IMG/VR virus record: IMGVR_UViG_3300008116_000694
Location: 1-23,376 of that record
Origin: a virus
DNA: 23,376 nucleotides
Strand: one strand, 5' to 3'
Made by a program: the position numbers and the translations under genes. Under the pieces are notes generated by a model. That model worked only from the letters and a program-made list of their open reading frames with translations. It was not told the DNA's origin and did not search any database. Shown here in pieces: positions 13,504-20,776 of the stretch. How positions within the stretch are numbered: the stretch's first letter is position 1; each line of letters starts with the position of its first letter.

Positions 13504-15268
13504 AACTGGCGGAGATGCTTCCGGTACTTGGGGCATTAATATCACCGGTAATGCCGCTACAGCTACAACTGCGGATCAAATTGACGGTGTAGCATTTAGA
13601 AATACTGCCAGCAATTCTGGTGTAAATGCGGACACCTTGGATAGTAATGGTGTAACTTATTATACTAGTGGTGTTACGAATTTTTCTGGTAATGCAACGG
13701 ATGGTGCACTATATTCGCAGGCATACAGCTCATCATGGCAACATCAAATTGCAGGTGATTATCGTTCCGGACAAATTGCATTACGCGGAAAAAATAATGG
13801 CACCTGGCAGTCATGGCGTACTGTTTTAGATAGTGGAAATTATAACAGTTATGCACCTACCTTAACAGGAACTGGTGCTTCCGGTACTTGGGGCATTAAT
13901 ATCACCGGTAATGCAGCAACTGCGACATCTGCAACATCAGCATCTTCAGCTGCAACATTAACAACTGCTCGAAATATTAACGGTGTTTCTTTTAATGGTT
14001 CTGCTGATATCACAGTAACGGCAGCAGCAGGAACCCTATCTGGTACTACTTTAGCATCTGGTGTAACAGCTTCTAGTCTAACATCTGTTGGTACTTTGTC
14101 TTCACTTATAGTATCGGGTAATTTTACCGTTGATACTAATACCTTGTTTGTAGATGCTACTAATAACCGAGTTGGTATTGGAACTACAACACCTGTCTCT
14201 ACATTTGATATTCGTGGAACAGCCGGACAACTATTCTCAGTTACAGATAGTTTAACTGGTGTCTTAATGTCTGTGAATGATGTCTCGGGATTACCTATTC
14301 TTGAAGTTACATCTAGTAACGTTGTGACCATGGGTACCTATGGACAAAACGCATTGGTAGTGAATGGTACAACAGTAGGATTTGGTTTAGCTTCTGGACA
14401 TGCTGCACCAGTTCATATTTCTGGTGGAACTGGTATGACTGGAGGATGGAACAGAACACAAATGTTACAAGCAACATATCCTGTGCTAGGATTTTATTCT
14501 ACCGCAGCTACTAAGTATGCGGGTATTGGATATGATTCAACAGCGGGCTTCCGTTTTTGGGTTAATTCATCCAGTACAGATATTGCTGCTGGAACTACTG
14601 GAATGACTCTTAGCAATTCAGGTGTTATTGGCAATGCTACATGGAATGGTGCCTCTATTAGCACATCATACACCGATGCAAAGGTAACATCTGTCAATGC
14701 AGGCACTGCAATTAGTGTTAGTGCCACGACCGGCGCAGTAACAGTAAACAACACAGGCGTAACATCCATCACAGGCACAAGCAATCAAGTAACAGCATCA
14801 GCCAGTACAGGCGGTGTTACTTTATCTCTCCCACAATCTATTCATACAAGCGCACTAGTTCAATTCAGTGGCATCGGTGCTGGCACAGCAGGTGTTGCCA
14901 CCGAAATTCGTGCCACGGGCGAAATAACTGCTTGGTATGGTTCATCAGATGTACGATTAAAGGAAAACATTCAACCATTAACTGATGTACTAGAAAAAAT
15001 CGTTCACATCCGTGGTGTTGAATTTGATTGGACAAAAGAACACATGGATTCACGTGGTGGTGAAGATGGTTACTTTGTTCGTAAGCATCAGTATGGAGTA
15101 ATTGCCCAGGAAGTTGAACCCGTATTCCCACATCTAGTCAACGAAAGACAAGATGGAACTAAGGTAGTTGATTATCATCATATGTCTGCTATATTAATTG
15201 AAGCAGTAAAACAATTATATAGCAAAATTGAAACTTTGGAGAAGAAGATAAATGGGAATACATTATAG
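13340..15268 (+). CDS. large tail fibre, C-terminal part with S74 chaperone (frame-broken)
   Basis: A 642-codon frame whose first ~33 codons merely overlap the upstream part; the genuine fibre sequence begins near 13437. It holds GASGTWGINITGNAATAT motifs (twice), a 'NRVGIGTTTPVSTFDIRGTA' block and a head-like middle. At the end comes a peptidase S74/endosialidase-type intramolecular chaperone: SDVRLKENI from Ser536 to about 544, then 'YGVIAQEVEPVFPH' and a C-terminal helix 'AILIEAVKQLYSKIETLEKK'. In this family the Ser/Lys pair of SDxRLK carries out self-cleavage after the fibre has trimerised. The ATG at 13340 has no convincing ribosome site, so this part probably belongs to one protein with the upstream frame. 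The last 17 bases overlap the next gene. Confidence 0.75.
   Translation: MLTQLMDYKSIQELITQQIKLFVLMVTDTFKQVGSGYIRYYTPANFRTVLNVPTRTGGDASGTWGINITGNAATATTADQIDGVAFRNTASNSGVNADTLDSNGVTYYTSGVTNFSGNATDGALYSQAYSSSWQHQIAGDYRSGQIALRGKNNGTWQSWRTVLDSGNYNSYAPTLTGTGASGTWGINITGNAATATSATSASSAATLTTARNINGVSFNGSADITVTAAAGTLSGTTLASGVTASSLTSVGTLSSLIVSGNFTVDTNTLFVDATNNRVGIGTTTPVSTFDIRGTAGQLFSVTDSLTGVLMSVNDVSGLPILEVTSSNVVTMGTYGQNALVVNGTTVGFGLASGHAAPVHISGGTGMTGGWNRTQMLQATYPVLGFYSTAATKYAGIGYDSTAGFRFWVNSSSTDIAAGTTGMTLSNSGVIGNATWNGASISTSYTDAKVTSVNAGTAISVSATTGAVTVNNTGVTSITGTSNQVTASASTGGVTLSLPQSIHTSALVQFSGIGAGTAGVATEIRATGEITAWYGSSDVRLKENIQPLTDVLEKIVHIRGVEFDWTKEHMDSRGGEDGYFVRKHQYGVIAQEVEPVFPHLVNERQDGTKVVDYHHMSAILIEAVKQLYSKIETLEKKINGNTL
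13517..13554 (+). repeat. 38-bp exact direct repeat, copy 1
   Basis: Identical to 13877-13914 (offset 360 bases). It encodes ASGTWGINITGNA. Recombination between the copies would remove exactly 120 codons in frame. Confidence 0.85.
13877..13914 (+). repeat. 38-bp exact direct repeat, copy 2
   Basis: Second copy of the repeat at 13517-13554 in the same reading frame of the fibre. Confidence 0.85.
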
Positions 15269-15860
15269 TCCTCGCACGTACACGGATGGGTTGATACTTT
15301 ATCTTGATGCGGGCAATCCCAATTCCTATTCTGGTTCTGGTACTACATTCACTGATTTGAGTGGTCGTGGCAATCATCACACTATTGTAAATAGTCCTAC
15401 ATTTTCAGGAGGAAAATTTACATTTAATAACACCTCCATGGGCTTCACAAAAGCTTCGGCTCTTACAGGTGTGACCTCCACATGTACGGTTGTGCTGTGG
15501 TATAAAAACAATAACGACACAGAATTGTGGGTACGGGGAAATCAAACTAATGGAACTTATTTAAGTGCAAGCTCGGGAAACCCTTATTATCATAGTAATG
15601 TGGGATCTCCTACAAATTTTGTGGATTTAAATACAGTAACTAATCCTACATCTCCCACCAATTATAGAAATAATGCCTATCATATGTGGGAAGCAAAAAA
15701 TGTAGATTTTTCTGGCTGGTCATATTTCGAATGGTTTCAATATCCAGATCCTTGGTTTCTTTCAGGTGAGGTAGCAATCATCATGGTGTATGACCGTGTA
15801 TTAAGCACTGCACAATCAACAGCAAATTTTCATGCGCTGCGTTCTCGGTTTGGTGTTTAA
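15252..15860 (+). CDS. LamG/concanavalin A-like lectin protein
   Basis: A 202-aa protein starting inside the end of the fibre gene (17-base overlap), with GGAGAAG upstream. It opens with TDGLILYLDAGNPNSYSGSG, then 'TDLSGRGNHHTI', continues with 'TVVLWYKNN', and ends 'VYDRVLSTAQ...NFHALRSRFGV'. This is the Laminin-G-like jelly roll common in phage tail and receptor-binding proteins, and this copy is the plain form without insertions. The domain usually binds glycans or forms fibre heads. It is followed after two bases by a longer paralogue, so the three LamG genes are one translated series. Sugar specificity cannot be read from sequence. Confidence 0.8.
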   Translation: MGIHYSPRTYTDGLILYLDAGNPNSYSGSGTTFTDLSGRGNHHTIVNSPTFSGGKFTFNNTSMGFTKASALTGVTSTCTVVLWYKNNNDTELWVRGNQTNGTYLSASSGNPYYHSNVGSPTNFVDLNTVTNPTSPTNYRNNAYHMWEAKNVDFSGWSYFEWFQYPDPWFLSGEVAIIMVYDRVLSTAQSTANFHALRSRFGV

Positions 15861-15862
15861 GC

Positions 15863-17200
15863 ATGGCATATACTAATGGTCCTAAAATATCTACAACAGG
15901 ATTATTATTATCATTAGACGCGGGAAATTTAAATAGTTTTCCTGGACAGCCTACAAGTAATTTATCCTATCATCAAAATCCTAGATTAGATAGTTATTAT
16001 CAACCTTATATGCCTGAGTCTGCCTCTGGTACTATAGCAGCAAATCACCCAGGTGCTATACGAGTATATAATAGTAACGGTAGTGATATATCCTATTATT
16101 TAAATACAGGTATCAGTGTTGCAAATTCAGGTATTGCATGGGAGTTTACCCGTCATGCCTATTGGATATATGATAACACGTTAAAAAAACCTGTGGTGGA
16201 AATGTATGATACCAATTCAGTTTGGAAAGCAAAATATTTTAGTTTAGGAACTGGATCTTGGTCTTCTAACGGTTGGGGAGTAGGTACAAAATACACCATC
16301 TCCTGGTTGCAATGGACTACAGACATTGCCAAGGCAGCATATGTAGGAATGTACACCAGAAATACGGCAGGCACTTATAATTTTTGGGACGGCCTATCTT
16401 TTGGATATAATACTGAAGTTAATAAATGGGAACGAGTGTCAGCTACCTTTACTGTAACTTCAAGTTGGGATCAAACAATAGATTACAATAGCATTTACAT
16501 GTATGGTATGTATGGTCCAGTTCCCAATACGTTAAGAATTGCGGATGTACAAGTTGAAATAAAAGATGCCGCTACAAATTTTTCCGAGACATTGACTCGT
16601 GGAACTTCTGTGGCTACGAACGGAGGATGGCGAGATATTTCTGGAAACAACAACCATGGAACTCTAGTTGATAATCCTTCATTTAATAGTTCAAATGCTG
16701 GAAGTATAGTATTTAATGGAAGTAATTATGTTTCTGCTGTTAGTGTGAACGCCAATAATAGTATAACATTAGAAGCTTTTATATATCCTACTTCATACCC
16801 GTCCGGCGGTGGGGGAGGAGGTTTTATAATATCCAATTTAGGATATTACTTAGAATTAGCTAATTCTGGTGTATTGAGAAGTTATTTTTATGGTTTAAGT
16901 TCTGCTGGATATCACAATGGGACTGTCACTATACCATTAAATACATGGAGACATGTAGCAGTTGTAAGAAATACAAGCGATAACACCATCCGCCATTATG
17001 TCAATGGTGTATTAGACAATACAATATCAAGTGTCACTGGAACTACAAATAATGGGTCGCAAACATTGATAGGAGCCTATACAAGCGGAGGATATGGATT
17101 TGTAGGCAGAATTGCCAATGTGAAAGTTTATAACCGCGCTCTATCTTCTACAGAATTATCCGAAAACTTCAATGCTACACGGTCAAGGTTTGGTGTATAA
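15863..17200 (+). CDS. LamG lectin protein with inserted jelly-roll domain
   Basis: A 445-aa paralogue of the preceding protein. Residues 11-28 give STTGLLLSLDAGNLNSFPG. The expected next strand (WRDISGNNNHGTL) appears only at about residue 258. The ~225 residues between (from TSNLSYHQNPRL to FSETLTRG) form a separate Trp/Tyr-rich beta domain containing 'KYTISWLQWTTDIAKAAYVG' and 'WERVSATFTVTSSWD', like a carbohydrate-binding-module jelly roll. The LamG core then continues ('SITLEAFIYPTSYP', 'WRHVAVVRNTSDNTIRHYVN') and ends VKVYNRALSSTELSENF...RSRFGV. It has two glycan-binding candidates in one chain and is likely a receptor-binding or fibre-head protein. Its stop overlaps the next start (TAATG). 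Confidence 0.8.
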   Translation: MAYTNGPKISTTGLLLSLDAGNLNSFPGQPTSNLSYHQNPRLDSYYQPYMPESASGTIAANHPGAIRVYNSNGSDISYYLNTGISVANSGIAWEFTRHAYWIYDNTLKKPVVEMYDTNSVWKAKYFSLGTGSWSSNGWGVGTKYTISWLQWTTDIAKAAYVGMYTRNTAGTYNFWDGLSFGYNTEVNKWERVSATFTVTSSWDQTIDYNSIYMYGMYGPVPNTLRIADVQVEIKDAATNFSETLTRGTSVATNGGWRDISGNNNHGTLVDNPSFNSSNAGSIVFNGSNYVSAVSVNANNSITLEAFIYPTSYPSGGGGGGFIISNLGYYLELANSGVLRSYFYGLSSAGYHNGTVTIPLNTWRHVAVVRNTSDNTIRHYVNGVLDNTISSVTGTTNNGSQTLIGAYTSGGYGFVGRIANVKVYNRALSSTELSENFNATRSRFGV

Positions 17201-18441
17201 TGGCATTATTTCATAGTACACGAATTGTTACCTCGAATTTACAGTTTCTTATGGATCCGGGAAATTTAAATAGTTTTCCCGGACCTGCTACTACCAATCT
17301 ATCTGCTAATTATGGATTATCCATTTATAATAATGTACCTTCAGATGTGTCTGCTACTTTAGTTCAGACCTCAGAATTTTATAAAGATGCTCCTGTTTGG
17401 AAACTCACACTTACGCCTATTACTAGTACAGGTGTTAGTTATCTTATGAATGCCAACAATCCGGGGATAGGAGTCGTTACAAGTGGCGGCGGCGGCCTAG
17501 CTAATCGCTATACGGGACATTCTATATTTTTTAAACCTACCGTACCTATGCATAGTAGTGCCCCTATATACACTCATTATAGTAATATTTCAGGTTGGCA
17601 ATCATATACCAATTATGATGATATGGGAGATGGCTGGTTTCGCGCGCATGTTATTTGGTATGACACTGTAACACGTTCAGACGGAAAATATTGGGCTATT
17701 AATCCAGCATCAGCAACATTAAATGTTCCGATGATTTTCTACTGGGCGGGCCCATTTAAAGAAGATAGAAATGATAGCATATTTGTTTCTAACTTTATAA
17801 ATGGAACTAGAACTACAGCAATGAGTGCTAAAGATATTACAGGTAATAGAACAACCACAACATCTAATCTGACATATCCTACAGGCTCTACAGCATTGTA
17901 TCCCTATTTAAATTCCTCCACGAATGCTGTCATCACAGATTCTAGTTCTATCTTAGACACGGATACACATTCAATTTTTTTCATGGTGAGATTTAACACC
18001 ACAACTTCTTACGGGAGTAATGGATATTCTGGCAGCTGGGATAAGATATTTTCTTTTAATGCCGGCGGGAGTGATAGAAGTCCTGGTATATGGCGTTGGC
18101 CAAGCGAAAGAACTTTACATTGGAGATATGATCCAGGTAACAGCGGTTGTGATTTTGGAAAATCTGCCGCAGGAACAGGAGATCCATTCAATATAGATAC
18201 CTGGTATTATGTTGGTGTTACAAAAAATGGTGCAACCGCCACTATGTACGTTAATGGAAATTCTGTGGGAACATCTACTGTATCCTCTCCTAAAACTGCA
18301 GGCAGTTCCTCTATAATTTTATTTGAATATTTTCCTACAGGATTAGCTAGTTTAGGATTGATAAAGGTGTATAACACAGTTCTTACTGCTACACAAGTTC
18401 AACAAAATTTTAACGCCGTAAGAAATCGGTACGGAATATAG
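17200..18441 (+). CDS. LamG lectin protein with inserted jelly-roll domain (third paralogue)
   Basis: A 413-aa protein translationally coupled to its upstream paralogue. It begins with 'TSNLQFLMDPGNLNSFPGPA' and then carries the same kind of inserted beta domain ('VWKLTLTPITSTGVSYLMN', 'DDMGDGWFRAHVIWYDT', 'PMIFYWAGPFKEDRND'). It returns to the LamG fold at 'AMSAKDITGNRTTTTSN' (about residue 208), with 'HSIFFMVRFNT', 'WYYVGVTKNGATATMYVNG' and 'IKVYNTVLTATQVQQNF' at the end. It closes with RNRYGI, matching the RSRFGV ends of the other two. It has diverged most in the LamG core. The role is inferred as for its neighbours. Confidence 0.78.
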   Translation: MALFHSTRIVTSNLQFLMDPGNLNSFPGPATTNLSANYGLSIYNNVPSDVSATLVQTSEFYKDAPVWKLTLTPITSTGVSYLMNANNPGIGVVTSGGGGLANRYTGHSIFFKPTVPMHSSAPIYTHYSNISGWQSYTNYDDMGDGWFRAHVIWYDTVTRSDGKYWAINPASATLNVPMIFYWAGPFKEDRNDSIFVSNFINGTRTTAMSAKDITGNRTTTTSNLTYPTGSTALYPYLNSSTNAVITDSSSILDTDTHSIFFMVRFNTTTSYGSNGYSGSWDKIFSFNAGGSDRSPGIWRWPSERTLHWRYDPGNSGCDFGKSAAGTGDPFNIDTWYYVGVTKNGATATMYVNGNSVGTSTVSSPKTAGSSSIILFEYFPTGLASLGLIKVYNTVLTATQVQQNFNAVRNRYGI

Positions 18442-18452
18442 GAGAACATCAT

Positions 18453-19112
18453 ATGGGAGTTCATTCAGGTCCTGTTGTATATGATGGTACAAGTGCAAAA
18501 AATGTTTTATCTTCGAATCAATATGTAGCCTTACGTAGTAGTCAAAACGGTACTGTTAGTGTGCCAAAAGTTTGGGCAGATGTTACATCTGATTCTACAA
18601 CTGGATGGTTTTTAACATTTATGGCATATCCCCGTGTAACATCACCGTATAATGCGTCTGCTGTTGGTTCTGATTCCCCACATCCAAATGACGCTGGTAT
18701 GACTAAATTATCAGACACATCTATTCAAACAATTTTAAATCAAGGTGCAAAAACTACTAGAACACAATGGTTTCATACATCAGAAGCAGATGGCTCAGTA
18801 TGGGCAGACGGATCATTAAATAATAGTAGCACTATGTATAACATTTTTGAAAATCCTAGTCAGTGGAATAGCGTTTCATCAAGTTCAGGACAAAGATTTA
18901 AACGCAGACAAGGGCCAACCGGTAGTTATACTGATTGGATAACTTCAGGTTCTACTAGTGGTTGTGCTGGACCAGCAGGAGGGTGGAGTAATTATTATGA
19001 ACAAAGTTGTACTATTTCCTGGTTTGCAAGTTGTGAAGGAGCACCAGCATACTACCACTGCTGTGCCTGTCCAGTAGACAGAGCATCAAAACTTATTGTT
19101 TGGGCTAATTAA
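18453..19112 (+). CDS. putative virion protein with cysteine-rich C-terminus
   Basis: A 219-aa protein with a strong ribosome site (AGGAG at 18440-18444, overlapping the previous stop). The body is Ser/Thr/Trp-rich and probably beta, with 'TTGWFLTFMAYPRV' and 'KTTRTQWFHTSEADGSVW'. All six cysteines lie in the last 50 residues (171, 186, 194, 203, 204, 206), around 'GGWSNYYEQSCTISWFASCE' and 'YYHCCACP'. This suggests a small metal- or disulphide-stabilised knob. The Trp- and Cys-rich end recalls fibrinogen-like or intelectin-like lectin tips, but I cannot show homology. It sits directly after three lectin-like proteins, so an adhesin or fibre-tip role is plausible. Confidence 0.6.
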   Translation: MGVHSGPVVYDGTSAKNVLSSNQYVALRSSQNGTVSVPKVWADVTSDSTTGWFLTFMAYPRVTSPYNASAVGSDSPHPNDAGMTKLSDTSIQTILNQGAKTTRTQWFHTSEADGSVWADGSLNNSSTMYNIFENPSQWNSVSSSSGQRFKRRQGPTGSYTDWITSGSTSGCAGPAGGWSNYYEQSCTISWFASCEGAPAYYHCCACPVDRASKLIVWAN

Positions 19113-19113
19113 A

Positions 19114-19338
19114 ATGGTTAAAACACTACTTCTTATTAAAAATGACATATCTGGAACCTGGGTTGATGTTTTTAATCATACTCAAAGTAGTACAGAAACG
19201 TTACAAACATCTGACGATATTTTAAGTTACATTCAACGGTATTATAGTTCACCTCTTGGTAATTATACCGTAGAGATAACGGATAATGAAGTGTATACTA
19301 TAGGAGATAGAATCATTCCGTGTATAAATTGTCCATAA
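19114..19338 (+). CDS. small protein with C-terminal CxxC
   Basis: A 74-aa protein. I use ATG 19114, one base after the previous stop, rather than the in-frame TTG at 19096 inside the upstream gene. The sequence MVKTLLLIKNDISGTWVDVF leads to a mixed alpha/beta middle (DDILSYIQRYY, NYTVEITDNEVYTI) and ends in PCINCP, a CxxC at residues 70-73. The upstream protein also ends near a CxC/CC cluster, so the pair may share a metal or redox feature. There is no clear ribosome site, so it is probably coupled to the upstream gene. No family is recognised. Confidence 0.5.
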   Translation: MVKTLLLIKNDISGTWVDVFNHTQSSTETLQTSDDILSYIQRYYSSPLGNYTVEITDNEVYTIGDRIIPCINCP

Positions 19339-19346
19339 TTTATACA

Positions 19347-19354
19347 CATAAATA
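19347..19354 (+). promoter_or_regulatory. late promoter variant CATAAATA
   Basis: CATAAATA matches the T4 late box in seven of eight bases. It sits 23 bases before a ribosome-site-bearing 58-codon gene. Confidence 0.6.
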
Positions 19355-19376
19355 GTACTATATTTAGGAGAATTAC

Positions 19377-19553
19377 ATGGGTTTAATACCAGCTACCGGT
19401 TCTGCAATACAAATGGGGCGTGTGCGAAATGCATACGGTTTGTCTGGTGCAACTCGCTTACGTACTGATTTAGGTGCACAAATCGGTATTAATAGTGGCC
19501 CAATTCGTTTATCTATTGATTTTGGTGGAAGAACAACTCCGAATACTTACTAA
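19377..19553 (+). CDS. small phage structural protein (58 aa)
   Basis: A short gene with a good ribosome site (TTTAGGAG ending at 19370) and its own late-type promoter. The product starts MGLIPATGSAIQMGRVRNAY and continues GLSGATRLRTDLGAQIG to a terminal TPNTY. The opening 'xxPxxGxIxMGxVxxxxG' resembles a widespread family of small phage tail-region proteins that begin with 'PSSGPISMxDIxxE'. There are no cysteines and no membrane segment. A small virion or assembly factor is likely, but the precise role is unknown. No terminator separates it from the next cassette. Confidence 0.6.
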   Translation: MGLIPATGSAIQMGRVRNAYGLSGATRLRTDLGAQIGINSGPIRLSIDFGGRTTPNTY

Positions 19554-19558
19554 AATGC

Positions 19559-19587
19559 TTGACTAAGTAATAGTAGTACGTTATATT
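19559..19587 (+). promoter_or_regulatory. sigma70-type promoter for the second modification cassette
   Basis: TTGACT (19559-19564), a 17-base spacer and TATATT (19582-19587). The spacing and -10 box are the same as for the - strand promoter at 6566-6594. The predicted start near 19594 gives a ~20-base leader with GAGGTG (19602-19607) before the ATG at 19614. Confidence 0.7.
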
Positions 19588-19613
19588 ATTTTATATTTTA
19601 TGAGGTGATAATT

Positions 19614-20072
19614 ATGGAACCGATTACCAGTGACACATTAATTTCTGCTTTAAATGATAGCCCATCGGAATATGAAGAACGATATGTCCGATGGGTTTCT
19701 ATTGGGTATGATAAAACTCGGTTATCTGAGTTGTTGTACGAGTTGAAATATTTAAAAGAGCAAAACACCTGGCCCGAACGGATTGCTTTACTAGAAGATA
19801 TTCTGTCTCAGCATGATCCTGAACATTTATTAAATCTTCTTAACAATGATATGCAAACTCATAGATTTGCCATTATTGAAAAATGGGCACGGCTAGCTGC
19901 CATGGAAATCCTTATTTATGACAAGTACAGCATTGAGACACTAAACACAGTTACACAATTTCCTTTAGCTGATTATCAACTATTTGTGAAACGAGTTTAC
20001 GAACTCACTGAGTTGATTCGTGGCATCACTACACAAGCTACCACCTTAGCATCAGGCATAGCTGGCGTATGA
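19614..20072 (+). CDS. alpha-helical protein of unknown function
   Basis: A 152-aa protein. ATG 19614 is chosen because GAGGTG lies six bases upstream; the in-frame GTG at 19605 is part of that ribosome site. It is almost wholly helical, Leu/Glu/Tyr-rich ('LSELLYELKYLKEQ', 'LLALLEDILSQHD'-like segments, 'DYQLFVKRVYELTELIRGI'), with no membrane segment or catalytic motif. It leads a three-gene cassette and overlaps the glycosyltransferase start by four bases (ATGA), so it may be a partner or regulator of that enzyme, but this is only inferred from position. Confidence 0.6.
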   Translation: MEPITSDTLISALNDSPSEYEERYVRWVSIGYDKTRLSELLYELKYLKEQNTWPERIALLEDILSQHDPEHLLNLLNNDMQTHRFAIIEKWARLAAMEILIYDKYSIETLNTVTQFPLADYQLFVKRVYELTELIRGITTQATTLASGIAGV

Positions 20073-20776
20073 AGAACATTTATGATTTAAGTGCATGGCA
20101 AGCAAAACCAGTGAAACTTGCTGTTCTAGTTCCTTGCCGAGAAAACATGTACAGTTTATTCACAGCATCATTGGTTGAATTAGTAAAAACTACAACCATG
20201 GCGGGTATAGATGTGCATGTGATTTATGACCAAAGCACTATACTACTTTCTCAACGTGAGAAACTAGCAAAACAAGCTATATCTATGAATTCTGATTATG
20301 CTCTGTGGTTAGATTCTGACATGTTATTTCCTAGCACCGCAGCTTTGCGTTTATTAAATCATAAACAAGATATAGTTTGTTCTAACTATATGAAACGTTC
20401 CGTGCCTTTACAAACTGTAGCATATCCAGAACGTGGTAATTGGGAAAATTGGTTACCTTTAGAAGGTGACCAAGAACTTCAAGAAGTTGAAGGTATTGGC
20501 ATGGGATGTATGTTAATGAAAACTGAAGTATTGAAAAATATAGAGCCTCCGTACTTCAATTTTGAATATCGTGATGGTGACTGGCACGGTGAAGATTTTT
20601 ATTTTCAACAAAAACTTCGTAATGCTGGATATAAAATATTAGTTGATATGAACTTAAGTTTTCAAGTTCGACACATCGGTCAATGGGCGTTTGGACCAAA
20701 CATTGGAACTAATGAAGAACAAAGAATAAAACGTGAAGTAACTAAAATGAAATCGAGGAAAAAGAATGCTAAATAA
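20069..20776 (+). CDS. GT-A glycosyltransferase
   Basis: A 235-aa enzyme without membrane segments. It has an N-terminal nucleotide-binding strand (KLAVLVPCRENMY, residues 16-28), the metal/donor motif LDSDMLFP (81-88), a GIGMGCMLMK loop (142-151), EDFYF (175-179) as likely catalytic/acceptor region, and RHIG (201-204). The same order of motifs occurs in residues 692-885 of the 891-aa enzyme at 3864-6539, so the two are paralogues and probably use similar donors. The sequence ends in a basic tail (KMKSRKKNAK). It overlaps its neighbours on both sides (4 and 11 bases). The acceptor is unknown; virion fibre, host glycan or another target are all possible. Confidence 0.82.
   Translation: MKNIYDLSAWQAKPVKLAVLVPCRENMYSLFTASLVELVKTTTMAGIDVHVIYDQSTILLSQREKLAKQAISMNSDYALWLDSDMLFPSTAALRLLNHKQDIVCSNYMKRSVPLQTVAYPERGNWENWLPLEGDQELQEVEGIGMGCMLMKTEVLKNIEPPYFNFEYRDGDWHGEDFYFQQKLRNAGYKILVDMNLSFQVRHIGQWAFGPNIGTNEEQRIKREVTKMKSRKKNAK

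Noticed and set aside
15252-19112. Diversity-generating retroelement acting on the lectin-like genes
   Set aside because: No reverse transcriptase, template repeat or A-biased variable repeat is visible in the window.
19605-19613. Upstream GTG/TTG starts at 19605, 21924 and 19096
   Set aside because: At 19605 and 21924 the alternative start is part of the ribosome site of the later ATG. At 19096 it lies inside the preceding gene with no ribosome site.
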